A model generated the notes under the pieces. That model made no database searches. It saw nothing but the letters and a program-made list of their open reading frames with translations, and was not told the origin of the DNA. From positions 1 to 17,727 of the forward strand of contig JAJIRX010000083.1 in NCBI GenBank assembly GCA_023853785.1: DNA of 17,727 nt, read 5' to 3'. The translations under genes and the position numbers were made by a program. Positions 8,071 to 17,000 of the stretch are shown piece by piece. Origin of the DNA: Psilocybe azurescens. Its lineage: Eukaryota > Basidiomycota > Agaricomycetes > Agaricales > Agrocybaceae. Numbering within the stretch: the first letter of the stretch is position 1; every line of letters starts with the position of its first letter.

Positions 8071-10856
8071 CGGTACAGAGTAGATGTGACTCGTTCTCAG
8101 GCAGGATTTCAAATGCGGAAGCGATGCTCCTTGATAAAAGAGCGCGCTCAGCAATTTGGTACCAGCATAACTACCCATTCTCAAACCTCAGCCTTGTCGA
8201 GTTTATGGCGGCTGTCACTCTGGAAAAATACGGGGGTGGCTTGGCTCTTATGGGCCAAGCCGTCAACAATCTTGCAAACGCAGGTCCAGCATTCACCAAC
8301 CTCGTTCAATCGGGATCACTCAGGCCTCTGCACGAGCCATATCACATTACTTTTATCACCAAGGATGAGCTTCGGAAACTCAGTACAGAACAGATACAGC
8401 GGGCCACCTCCATCGATGTGGATGCAAGTTCCATATTCTCGTTAGGCATAGGAGGCAAAGAGCGGGCTGGTGCTTACTGGGTTGTTATTATATGGGCAGC
8501 AGGGCAACAGATACGAAAGCGACTCGGGCTGCCACCAAAGCACTTTCACGTCACACTTTCCTCCGCCGACATTCACGACGTTGATAAGGGTGTCGCATCT
8601 CTGATATCTGGACAGTCCCCGATAGCTCCTAGTGCTGAAGCTTTGGACCATACGATATTCACCTTACATCATTTTGCCCAATACAACGAAGCAAAAGATT
8701 ACTGCTCAAGACTCATTCTTGCCGACCCAGCCAGTCACAAGGGATTTCTTCGAATGGGGGATGCATGCCTAGCAGGCGGGTCGTATAAATTCGCAATGCT
8801 TTCCTATGCATGCGCATACCAACGGTCTGGAGACGAAAAGGTTAAAACCTACTGCATGAAGAAGTTGGCCGAGTGTTCGAAAGAGACAGAATGGGGTCTT
8901 GTCTTTCAGGAGAACGAAATTGCTCAAATTGAAGGCTTTCCAGAAATATCATCCTTCCTTTTAAAACCTTGGGCGCAAACCTTGCAGGAAAATCTCAGCG
9001 AACAAGGAATAACTCCTTCCCTTCTTTTAGAACCGAGGCAATCGTTATTCATTCCTGCTACTATCAAATCAGCTCTGAAACCGGAGTTCTACAAACTACC
9101 TCGATTCTTCCGTTGGCTCATTCCGTATCATCTTGCAATCATGTCGACGCCGCGAAATGAAGATGACATTAATGCTCTTGCTTCCGCTCCGCTGTGTATT
9201 CGGCATATTTTAACTTTGACAGAAGAGCAGCCCTTGCACGCCTCTTGGTTCCACGGCAAATCCATATCCAATACTTTCTTACCTGTGACAAACATGCACC
9301 CACCTTCAATAGAGCAGATGGATCTTGTTATGAGGTTATTTGATGATCAGGATAAGCTGCCCATGCTGGTCCATTGCGGCGGCGGAAAGGGACGTGCCGG
9401 GACGGTCGCGGCGTGTTATTTAGCTGCGTTTGGTTTCAACAAACCTCGGTACGAACAAGATCATCCAGAGCTCACAGCAGTGGAAGCCATATCTTCTCTT
9501 CGTGCTCTGCGCCCCGGAAGTTTGGAAACATCGCGGCAAGAGGAATTCGTGTCAAAATGGTGCAGCACGATATGGAAGCGACAATCCGTGTACCCAGATA
9601 TCCCTTCGGAGCCCCTACCCTCTTCGATGGAGGTGGAAGGGACTTTGACACCAGACAGTGATCTCTTCGTTTTAGTCGGTCTTCCTGGATCTGGAAAATC
9701 TTGGTTTTCCAAGTCGTTAATCTCTAGAGATCCATTAAAATGGGTGCACATATCACAAGACGAGTCGAGAAGTCGAGAAGCATGCGAGACAGAAATAGGA
9801 AGGACGCCAAGGGGCAAACGCGTTCTCCTAGATCGATGTAACACCTCTGCTGCAGATAGGAAAGTCTGGCTCGAGCTGGCGTCGAATTGGTGTGTATCTC
9901 CTGTATGCATTTGGTTCGACTACAGCCAGGAGTTGTGTACCTCTCGTGCGCAGATGCGCGCAGGACACCCTACACTTCCTCCAGGCAGCCGCGTGCGGAA
10001 TGCGGTAGACCAGATGCAGAAGATCTTCGTCAAACCGACGTTGAAAGAAGGGTTCAAGGCCATTATCACCGTTCGCTCCTTCGCTGCAGCAGCAGAAGCT
10101 GTACTTAGGCTATCCACCCCCGTCTCGATACTCAAATTCCCGCGAACGCCCCATTTGATCAATCTGGGAGCGGCGACCTCTGATGATGTTCATACTGACG
10201 TGTCTGCATTTGCCAATGTCGTATCAGGTCATGCAGTCATCACGGAGAAGATCGACGGTGCGAATATGGGATTCTCGCTCTCTTCCGACCGGTCGCGCAT
10301 ACTTGTCCAGAACAGATCTCACTATGTTAACTCGGCCACCCATGAACAGTTTAGGAAACTTGGGCTGTGGATTGAGAGACATGACAAAGAACTGCGACAC
10401 ATCCTGGACCGTGATCCTTACTTCCCTGAAAGGTATATACTATATGGAGAGTGGATGTATGCGACGCATTCCATCCCTTACACCCATCTTCCAGATTACT
10501 TCATCACTTATGATCTCTTCGACCGGAGTATGAAAACCTGGGCGGACACTGCAGTTTTACACGGGCTATTGGATGGAACCTCGATATCGACTGTGCCGAT
10601 AATCCACGAAGGACCGATGCCAACCGACACTGAACTTTTGCAGATGATTCAACAGCCTTCGAAGTTCTATGATGGCCGGGTGGAGGGCGTGTATGTAAAG
10701 ATTGAAATCAAGCAATCTGTGAAGCTGCGTGGAAAAATTGTTCGTAGTGATTTCATTGCTGGAAACGAGCATTGGACTAGAGGCGCGCTTCGAGTGAATG
10801 GACTGCAACTTAACATCGACGGCTTTGCTGATGCCATCACCCCTTATAACGCATAG
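8067..10856 (+). CDS. Multidomain RNA-repair protein: 2H phosphodiesterase, TPR, DSP phosphatase, P-loop kinase, RNA ligase
   Basis: This is an intron-free ORF of 929 aa. Residues ~40-180 carry two H-x-T motifs, PYHITFITKDEL (His93) and HFHVTLSS (His161), the mark of 2H cyclic phosphodiesterases. Residues ~190-275 look like TPR helices. Residues ~335-500 resemble a DUSP23-like phosphatase: WLIPYHLAIMSTPRNEDD, then the Cys-x5-Arg loop VHCGGGKGRAGT (Cys437, Arg443) and LRPGSLETSRQEE. Residues ~530-680 are a polynucleotide-kinase-like P-loop domain: GLPGSGKS at 538-545, SQDESR (Asp565), LLDRCNTSAADR, and a lid RAQMRAGHPTLPPG. Residues ~690-925 are an RNA_ligase (Rnl2-like) nucleotidyltransferase: EKIDGANMGF with Lys728 as the adenylated lysine, QNRSHYV, YILYGEW, YFITYDLFD, VEGVYVK and KLRGKIVR. 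The likely role is opening 2',3'-cyclic phosphate ends, phosphorylating 5'-OH ends and sealing; the phosphatase could act on a 2'- or 5'-phosphate. The domains follow from motifs; the pathway is inference. An internal Met20 is an alternative start. Confidence 0.9.
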   Translation: MTVQSRCDSFSGRISNAEAMLLDKRARSAIWYQHNYPFSNLSLVEFMAAVTLEKYGGGLALMGQAVNNLANAGPAFTNLVQSGSLRPLHEPYHITFITKDELRKLSTEQIQRATSIDVDASSIFSLGIGGKERAGAYWVVIIWAAGQQIRKRLGLPPKHFHVTLSSADIHDVDKGVASLISGQSPIAPSAEALDHTIFTLHHFAQYNEAKDYCSRLILADPASHKGFLRMGDACLAGGSYKFAMLSYACAYQRSGDEKVKTYCMKKLAECSKETEWGLVFQENEIAQIEGFPEISSFLLKPWAQTLQENLSEQGITPSLLLEPRQSLFIPATIKSALKPEFYKLPRFFRWLIPYHLAIMSTPRNEDDINALASAPLCIRHILTLTEEQPLHASWFHGKSISNTFLPVTNMHPPSIEQMDLVMRLFDDQDKLPMLVHCGGGKGRAGTVAACYLAAFGFNKPRYEQDHPELTAVEAISSLRALRPGSLETSRQEEFVSKWCSTIWKRQSVYPDIPSEPLPSSMEVEGTLTPDSDLFVLVGLPGSGKSWFSKSLISRDPLKWVHISQDESRSREACETEIGRTPRGKRVLLDRCNTSAADRKVWLELASNWCVSPVCIWFDYSQELCTSRAQMRAGHPTLPPGSRVRNAVDQMQKIFVKPTLKEGFKAIITVRSFAAAAEAVLRLSTPVSILKFPRTPHLINLGAATSDDVHTDVSAFANVVSGHAVITEKIDGANMGFSLSSDRSRILVQNRSHYVNSATHEQFRKLGLWIERHDKELRHILDRDPYFPERYILYGEWMYATHSIPYTHLPDYFITYDLFDRSMKTWADTAVLHGLLDGTSISTVPIIHEGPMPTDTELLQMIQQPSKFYDGRVEGVYVKIEIKQSVKLRGKIVRSDFIAGNEHWTRGALRVNGLQLNIDGFADAITPYNA

Positions 10857-11112
10857 ACTGGGGAAGTATATACCGAGAAGGGTTCGATTGTAAGAACCTG
10901 TGACTTTATTTAATATTATGCCATGCCATGCACTAAATGGAAACATTTCTCCTTTTGAATCAGATAAGATCGGATATGAATACATCACCACCAGCAGTAG
11001 GCCTATCGATGCGAGCTGGCTGTCATACGCGGTTATTTTAGATGACCCCACTGCATGAGCGGCGAGGCGTTTCTTACAATTTGCTTTCATCTGCAAACGC
11101 ACACCCGTAGCC
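10857..11112. other. 3' region of the RNA-repair gene and promoter of the HET gene
   Basis: This 256-nt spacer contains an imperfect hairpin ggttc-gattgtaa-gaacc at 10881-10898 and an AT-rich stretch (ctttatttaatattatg) suitable for 3'-end formation. No gene was seen. Confidence 0.45.
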
Positions 11113-12866
11113 ATGCGACGTCTTATCGATGCAAAAACAATGGTGGTGAAGGAGTTCTGGAATGAGGTTCCCGTGTATGCGATCCTTTCTCATACCTGGG
11201 GGACGAAGAGGTCACATTGCAGGAGATGAAAGCACGCGAGACGATGTCGGCCGTAGTCGAGCGAAAGAAAGGCTTCGCAAAAATCAAGAAAACATGCGAG
11301 CAGGCTCTCCTCGATGGGTTCAGCTACGTCTGGGTCGACACCTGCTGCATAGATAAAACCAGCAGCAGCGAGCTCTCCGAGGCTATTAACTCCATGTACA
11401 AGTGGTACCAAGAAGCAGAGGTCTGCTATGCGTACCTGGTGGACGTCTCAGCCAGCCAGAATGCTTTCGATGCCGACTCCCAGTTCCGTAAATGCAGATG
11501 GTTCAAGAGAGGGTGGACACTGCAGGAGCTGATTGCGCCTCTGACTGTGGTGTTTTACGACAAAGACTGGGTGGAGATTGGGACGAAATCTAGCCTGCGA
11601 GCGGTCATCACACAGGTCACGAATATTAGCAAGCAGGTGCTGCTAGTCAACCATTCCGGCGAAATCAGCATCGCAACGAGGATGTCATGGGTATCGAACA
11701 GAGTGACAACAAGGATAGAGGATATGGCGTATTGCTTGCTCGGGTTATTTGGGATCAATATGCCCATTTTGTACGGGGAGGGCGAGGGTGCATTCACCAG
11801 GTTACAGCGGGAGATAATAGCGACATCGGACGATCATACCATTTTTGCCTGGGTTGGAGGTCAAGGTGGCGCCGGAGCAGCAGGGTTACTTGCAAAATCC
11901 CCATCAGCATTTGCACAATCTTCGCACCTGGCGCATATAAAGGTAGACAAGAACAGATCTCCCTACAATATCACCAACGTGGGGCTCTCGATCGAGCTTC
12001 CGCTCAAGTCGGTCGGTCCACTGACAAACCAGTACAAGGCCCTCCTTAATTGCACGAACGACTCTGCCACGATGTACGGCATCTACCTGAATAAAGACAA
12101 GGAGGGACAGTATGTGCGAACACGCACCACGGAGCTTTTTACCGACATCGAACAAAATCAATACAAGCGAGAGAGAATATATATCAAAGAGCCAGTGCCG
12201 TCCCGCTTTGATGTTAACCAATGGATGCGACCCCGCGCTAATTATCAATTCCTCGTCAAGAAACTACCCAGCGCCCAAATCGATGGTTTTGCGGCGGTAC
12301 AGTTTTATTCCAATTCCAATGATAATAAGGCAGCCGGTTGGATCCAGGAATCCAACTCGCCGGGTGTCGTCCTGCATCGCCTAACACTGCCAGGTAGCGG
12401 CTCTTCAGGCGGATTTCTCGTCGAGAGTCAAAGCGGTCCGTACGAACGATTCGTCGTCATGCTGGGCGTACACAACTATAATGTCTGGTGCGACATTGTC
12501 ACCAACATCTCGCCGTCAGACAAGCTCGAAACGGTCGCCAAGTCATATTACATTGACGATGGTGGAACGATGCTCTGGGAGAACCGTGATCGACTCTGCA
12601 AACGCTTGACCCTGTACGACAAATATGTCTTTGTGGCCGCCCGCAAAGGTGTCCTCAATAACTTCGATTACCAATATCTTGTTGACGTTACCATTACCGC
12701 CAGTGCGCCACCCAACGTTTCTGCCGGTGGCTTTGGTGGCCTCGATATGGTAATGCCTCAAGCAGCCTACCGATTCCAGATCATCTATGAATACCACGAT
12801 TGGGAGGTTGTAGAACTTACTGCATTTGACTCCATTGCCTGGCAGCGCCAAAAGACAAATCACTAA
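11113..12866 (+). CDS. HET-domain (heterokaryon incompatibility-like) protein, frame broken near 11200
   Basis: The ATG at 11113 opens MRRLIDAKTMVVKEFW and reaches AILSHTWG, the conserved HET N-terminus. The frame must then slip by one base to continue as DEEVTLQEMKARET. The break falls in a G5 run at 11198-11202, where six Gs would keep the frame. The rest is intact: VWVDTCCIDKTSSSELSEAI, NSMYKWYQEAEVCYAYL, RGWTLQELIAP, TTRIEDMAYCLLGLFGI and MPILYGEGEGAFTRLQ. This is a complete HET core followed by a C-terminal region rich in beta strands with a VMLGVHNYNVWCDI motif at about 12450-12500. HET domains trigger cell-death responses in fungal non-self recognition; basidiomycete genomes carry many copies of unknown role. 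Apart from the break it is free of introns. The TAA at 12864-12866 may itself be the product of a second slip (see the following feature). Confidence 0.85.
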
Positions 12867-13186
12867 CACTGGCACTCAAACACAGCGGGATCTCTGGTAT
12901 TATGGTTTTACGTGACCAGAAAACCAATGTATGGGTGGCAGTTCTGCTCGGCGTACACAACTATAAGCCTTGGTCGGACGTGATTCCAAATATCAAAAAC
13001 CAGCCAGGAGAGGCAAACAAAATCAGGGAATCGTATTATTCGGGAGGGCCCGGTAACAGGAACCATAGGTTGTGGGATTGGGACATGGATTGCAAGGTGT
13101 CGTTTTCCAGGAATCTCTCTGTCAGGGTGACAACCACGGTGCCTGTGGAGAATGCGTTTTTGACGAGAATCGTGAGGGGTATGTAG
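12857..13186 (+). CDS. Second C-terminal repeat of the HET protein, in the -1 frame
   Basis: This open frame reads KSLTLALKHSGISG, then WVAVLLGVHNYKPWSDVIPN, and ends FLTRIVRGM-stop at 13184-13186. It parallels the end of the main HET ORF, where RLTLPGSGSSGGFLV and FVVMLGVHNYNVWCDIV occupy the same places. The nucleotides around GGCGTACACAACTATAA are identical. It lies immediately after the HET stop and is offset by one base. One extra A in the A4 run at 12850-12853 would join the two frames without an intervening stop, giving a HET protein with two tandem C-terminal domains. I found no donor of suitable phase for a splice join. Otherwise it is a remnant of a tandemly duplicated HET gene. Confidence 0.6.
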   Translation, partial: KSLTLALKHSGISGIMVLRDQKTNVWVAVLLGVHNYKPWSDVIPNIKNQPGEANKIRESYYSGGPGNRNHRLWDWDMDCKVSFSRNLSVRVTTTVPVENAFLTRIVRGM

Positions 13187-14052
13187 GCTGTCAACCATCC
13201 GCAAACCAATTGACCCTGTTCGTAAATTACTCAGAACGCAAACGCCGTGCTATTAAGTGGAGGGTTTCCATGTGCGCTTGATTGATACCCTCATTAACTG
13301 CATGAATTGAAGACATTTACCACATACGAGATTTTTCCCTTTAATGACTTCAGGTTTGACTGAAGGGTTAAGCTTTAATGGCGGATTCAAACTTGGGTTT
13401 GAGTTCGATATTACGACTTTCATCGTACTGAGGCTAGTAGATTATCGACACTGGCCTAGATTCCATTTTCTGTTTCCGGAATTCGCTTTAAGATTTGGCG
13501 TATGACATATAAACGTTCATCTGAATCAACTAATTGTTGTACACCGCTACTTATTGGGGTCACTGGAGATTGGTGATCGGCCTAGATTGATTTGAAGAAT
13601 TAAGATGATCTGAGTAAAGTATTGTATCATCTCACCGGTTCCAGGCATGCAATATGCAGGTGAGAGTATTCATTCAGAAGCTCTCAGTTCCTCTAAAGGT
13701 ACAGATCCCAACATACCGCAGAATAGACGTAATTTTCGGTGAGATATTTTTACTACCATTAATTTCTGACACCTTTCCATCGAATAAATGCAACATATTG
13801 GTATTAAATTCAGTAATTTCATGGAGGACAGGAAAAGTATAGCAAATTAAGAGAGTATAGTATCCAATTTGTAGCAAAAATCAACTCTATACACAGAAAG
13901 CCGGGGAAAAAGTGGACGCCACACACTGAAAGGAGTATTACAAGATATCGAGATAGCTGAATAGAATTACAGAGCTGTATCGGCAGTTGGAATGCATTCG
14001 GAAACAAGAGAACAGAGAGAAGAGTCAAGAAGGTTGGCAACGACCTTAGCGT
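13187..14052. other. AT-rich intergenic region with two small hairpins
   Basis: This stretch of 866 nt between the HET gene and the 3' end of Raptor holds no coding sequence I can support; the longest frames are unlike any family. Near its left end, two perfect inverted repeats follow each other, each preceded by the octamer CTTTAATG: CTTCAG-gtttga-CTGAAG at 13348-13365 and TCAAAC-ttgg-GTTTGA at 13387-13402. A spaced inverted repeat AGATGAT...ATCATCT spans 13603-13632. Confidence 0.5.
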
Positions 14053-17000
14053 TCATGTCAGTCCACAGCCTATAATTCTCACTAAAGTAATATATTAGGA
14101 ACTTCAAAAGATTCTTGAAGATGGGTCAAGCTTACCACAACCATCCGGACCACCACTAGCATATAACATTTGGGTGGGGTGGAAAACAAGTGAACTGGAT
14201 CTTGGGAAGAAAGGCGAAGGAAGGCCACGAACAGGGGGGAGATATAAGACCTGTAGTGACACTGAAGGCAGAGAGAGGTGAGGGTTTGTTAAGGGAGTGC
14301 ACGACAATCCGTTGGGCTTTCCAATGTAGCGGAGAGATAGATGAATTCCTAAAAGAGACGAGTTGCTTAGGTATAAAGATACTATACAGTAATAGGTGGT
14401 AACGTACGCAGCGAACACATTAGAGATCGGATGGACGTCGAAGGCGGAAAGTCCATCTGGATGGATATTCCAAGTTCTAGTCGCGTAGTCAGAGCTACGT
14501 AAATCAAATAGTTTCACTTCGCCGTCAATCCTAAAGGTGAGAAATGTGTTAGCGTCAAAGTGGTTGATATCAACTATAGCAGAAGCGTACCCGGCAGACA
14601 AAAGTTGTCCACTCAAAGTTGGATGCCATCTGACATTCTGGACCCAAGACGTGTGGTCAGAATAGGTTCGGACAATAGCGTCGTCATCCTCTAGACGGCC
14701 ATCGAACACTTTGACTACGCCATCAGCGAAGCCTGCCACAAACGTTTTCGAGGATCCAACATCGTGCGCAATAGAAGTAACAGGGCTGTCGGAGTTGGTA
14801 TCCAAATCCTAACATACCATGAATGACATTTGAGAAAAAGAACAGAAAACAGGCGCACTAGTCCTTGTTGCTCGGTGGAAGCATCCCAAACTTTAATCAC
14901 TCGCGAATCGCCTCCAACCAGTAAAGAGCCACCGGACTGCTTCCAGTCCATGACAAGTCCACTTCCTTGGCGCGATTGGACAATTTCATTGAGACCTCTG
15001 AAGGCGCTGACCATTTGGAGAGGTCCTTGTTCTAAGGTAGGATCATAGTTGCGATACAGACGAACAATTCCATCCGCTGCGATGTGGACAAAAGAGGTTA
15101 AACAAAGCGCGTCGAAAAGAAAACTCGAAACGTACCGGAGCCTGTCACAATGATCCCGCCAATTTCTTGATTGATGATATGGAGTCCGGTGATACTTGTT
15201 CCGCGAGGATTACCGTTGCAGAAGTAATTGAGACGTTTGCGAGTGTTCCAATCCCAAACACTAAATCATGTAAAAAAAAGCAAGATTGACATGGTAAAAT
15301 AGTCACATACCTGATCATATCGTGTTCGTTTGCGATTACAAGGTGTTTGTCGTATGAATGGAAAGCCATTGTCATGGGATGACCTGAAACAGTCAATGTG
15401 GCCACAGGACGATCCCAGCGGTGATTTTCTATGAAATTTCAGATTCAGCCAGAGAATTTGACAATAATTGAATAGCATACCGGCCAACGGAGCTTGAGCA
15501 TCAGTTTCTTTTGTGACTTGATCATTCCGCAGTTGTCTCCAAACCTGATAATTATATTGGATACTACCAGGTTCATCGGCTTCAGTTTGCTATTGTGATA
15601 AATCAGTCACAACAGTTCGAGAAAGAGAAAGTAGCGCGTACGAACCCTCATTTGTGGTTCTTTGAAGTATTCGGCACACCAATCATAAAAGTGCTTTTCA
15701 GAGGAAGACAATCTCGGATCCCTGCACCGGTGCCAATGCCCAGAATGACGCTGCTGTTGGTTGAATCCATCGAGAATGTACTATTGCTTGGGCTGGGCAG
15801 CGACCCACGTCCGCCATGGTTTCTGTGGTTGTAGCCCATCCTCCTACGAGCCCTCAGGCGCTCCATATCCTCCTCCATGAGTGCCTCCATGACGTCGCAA
15901 GCCAAGAAATCCATAGGAGGTTGCGACTCCAACTCGTTATGGCGCGGTGGCGACCCGTCATATTCCGAATTAACTTGTCTGACGGACGGAGGTCGCGAAT
16001 AGGGAGAGGTATATTTGGCGAGATTCATGTTGGGGGAAGGAGGCCGGGAAACGTCGACCGATTCGTGGTGTTGATGATCAGAGCGCAATTGACTAGGTAG
16101 CAAGGTGCTTGCTAAACTAGGCGACGAACGCCCATCTTCGGAGTGGGGAAGGCAATGCCGCCTGCGAGCACTTTCAGCGCGTTGGCAAAGGATGATGTCC
16201 GTTTGATGGTTGAAGCCATGCCACCGACGAGAGTTGTCGCCACGCTGTCATTGCGGGACAGACCTGGACGCTCGCTGCCAGGAGATGGAGGCACTTGATG
16301 GCTGAGGTTAGGTGACGATTGTAGCGATGACACTCGTGTCCTCGGGTTATTTGGCTTTGGCGACCCTCGTTTATCGTAAGGCGATATCGGCGCGCTATTA
16401 AGTGAAGAAGAATCCATGCGAGTGAAGGGTGACTCCAAGAGCAGAGCCATAATATAGTCGACAATAGTTTGAGCGTTGGTCGCGACTTCTTCGTAGGGAT
16501 CAACAGACAAATCTAACAGCAAAACGAAGATGGTGAAAAAGGACGACAACACAACACGATATTCTTCTCTCTTTTCATCCTCGTCACCGAATGCTTCCAG
16601 CCAATCCGCCACTGCCTGATTAGTCACATCCTCATCATAGAAGTACGAGGTATGGCCCGCGGTCTGGGACCGCCATCTCCTGTCTTCTTCCCAATACAGC
16701 CACGCGCAGACCACAAAATATCCCCTCCATTCTTTGACCAAACAACTGATTAGCACAAGGAGTTCTTTTCGGCACATAGGACTCGCGTCGTCCTTGATGG
16801 CTAGAGTAGCACCAGTGACAACGGCCACTTCCATTTTGAAATGTGTGAATTCATCGAGATGTTGCATTTTTCCAGACCCTCCGCCGCCTTGCTTGTTAGG
16901 ATCTGCGGAGCCACTAGCACCCAAGAATGTGCCGAGTGCGTAGAGAGCCGCCGCACGAACTTCCGCTGAAACGTCAGAAAGAGTGGTTACTAGCTTGTCC

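Noticed and set aside
10881..10898. GGTTCGATT...GAACC resembling a tRNA T-arm
   Set aside because: No matching acceptor, D or anticodon arms lie nearby; it is only a 5-bp hairpin in a 3' untranslated region.
10566..11114. 182-codon minus-strand frame
   Set aside because: It overlaps the ligase domain and the spacer, has no family resemblance, and opposes a clearly coding strand.
12750..12885. Splicing of the HET ORF to the downstream repeat
   Set aside because: The acceptor at 12885 needs a phase-2 donor; the GT sites in range are phase 0 or 1, so a one-base indel is preferred.
13654..13842. 62-codon plus-strand frame in the AT-rich spacer
   Set aside because: There is no similarity to any family I recognise and no splice or context support.
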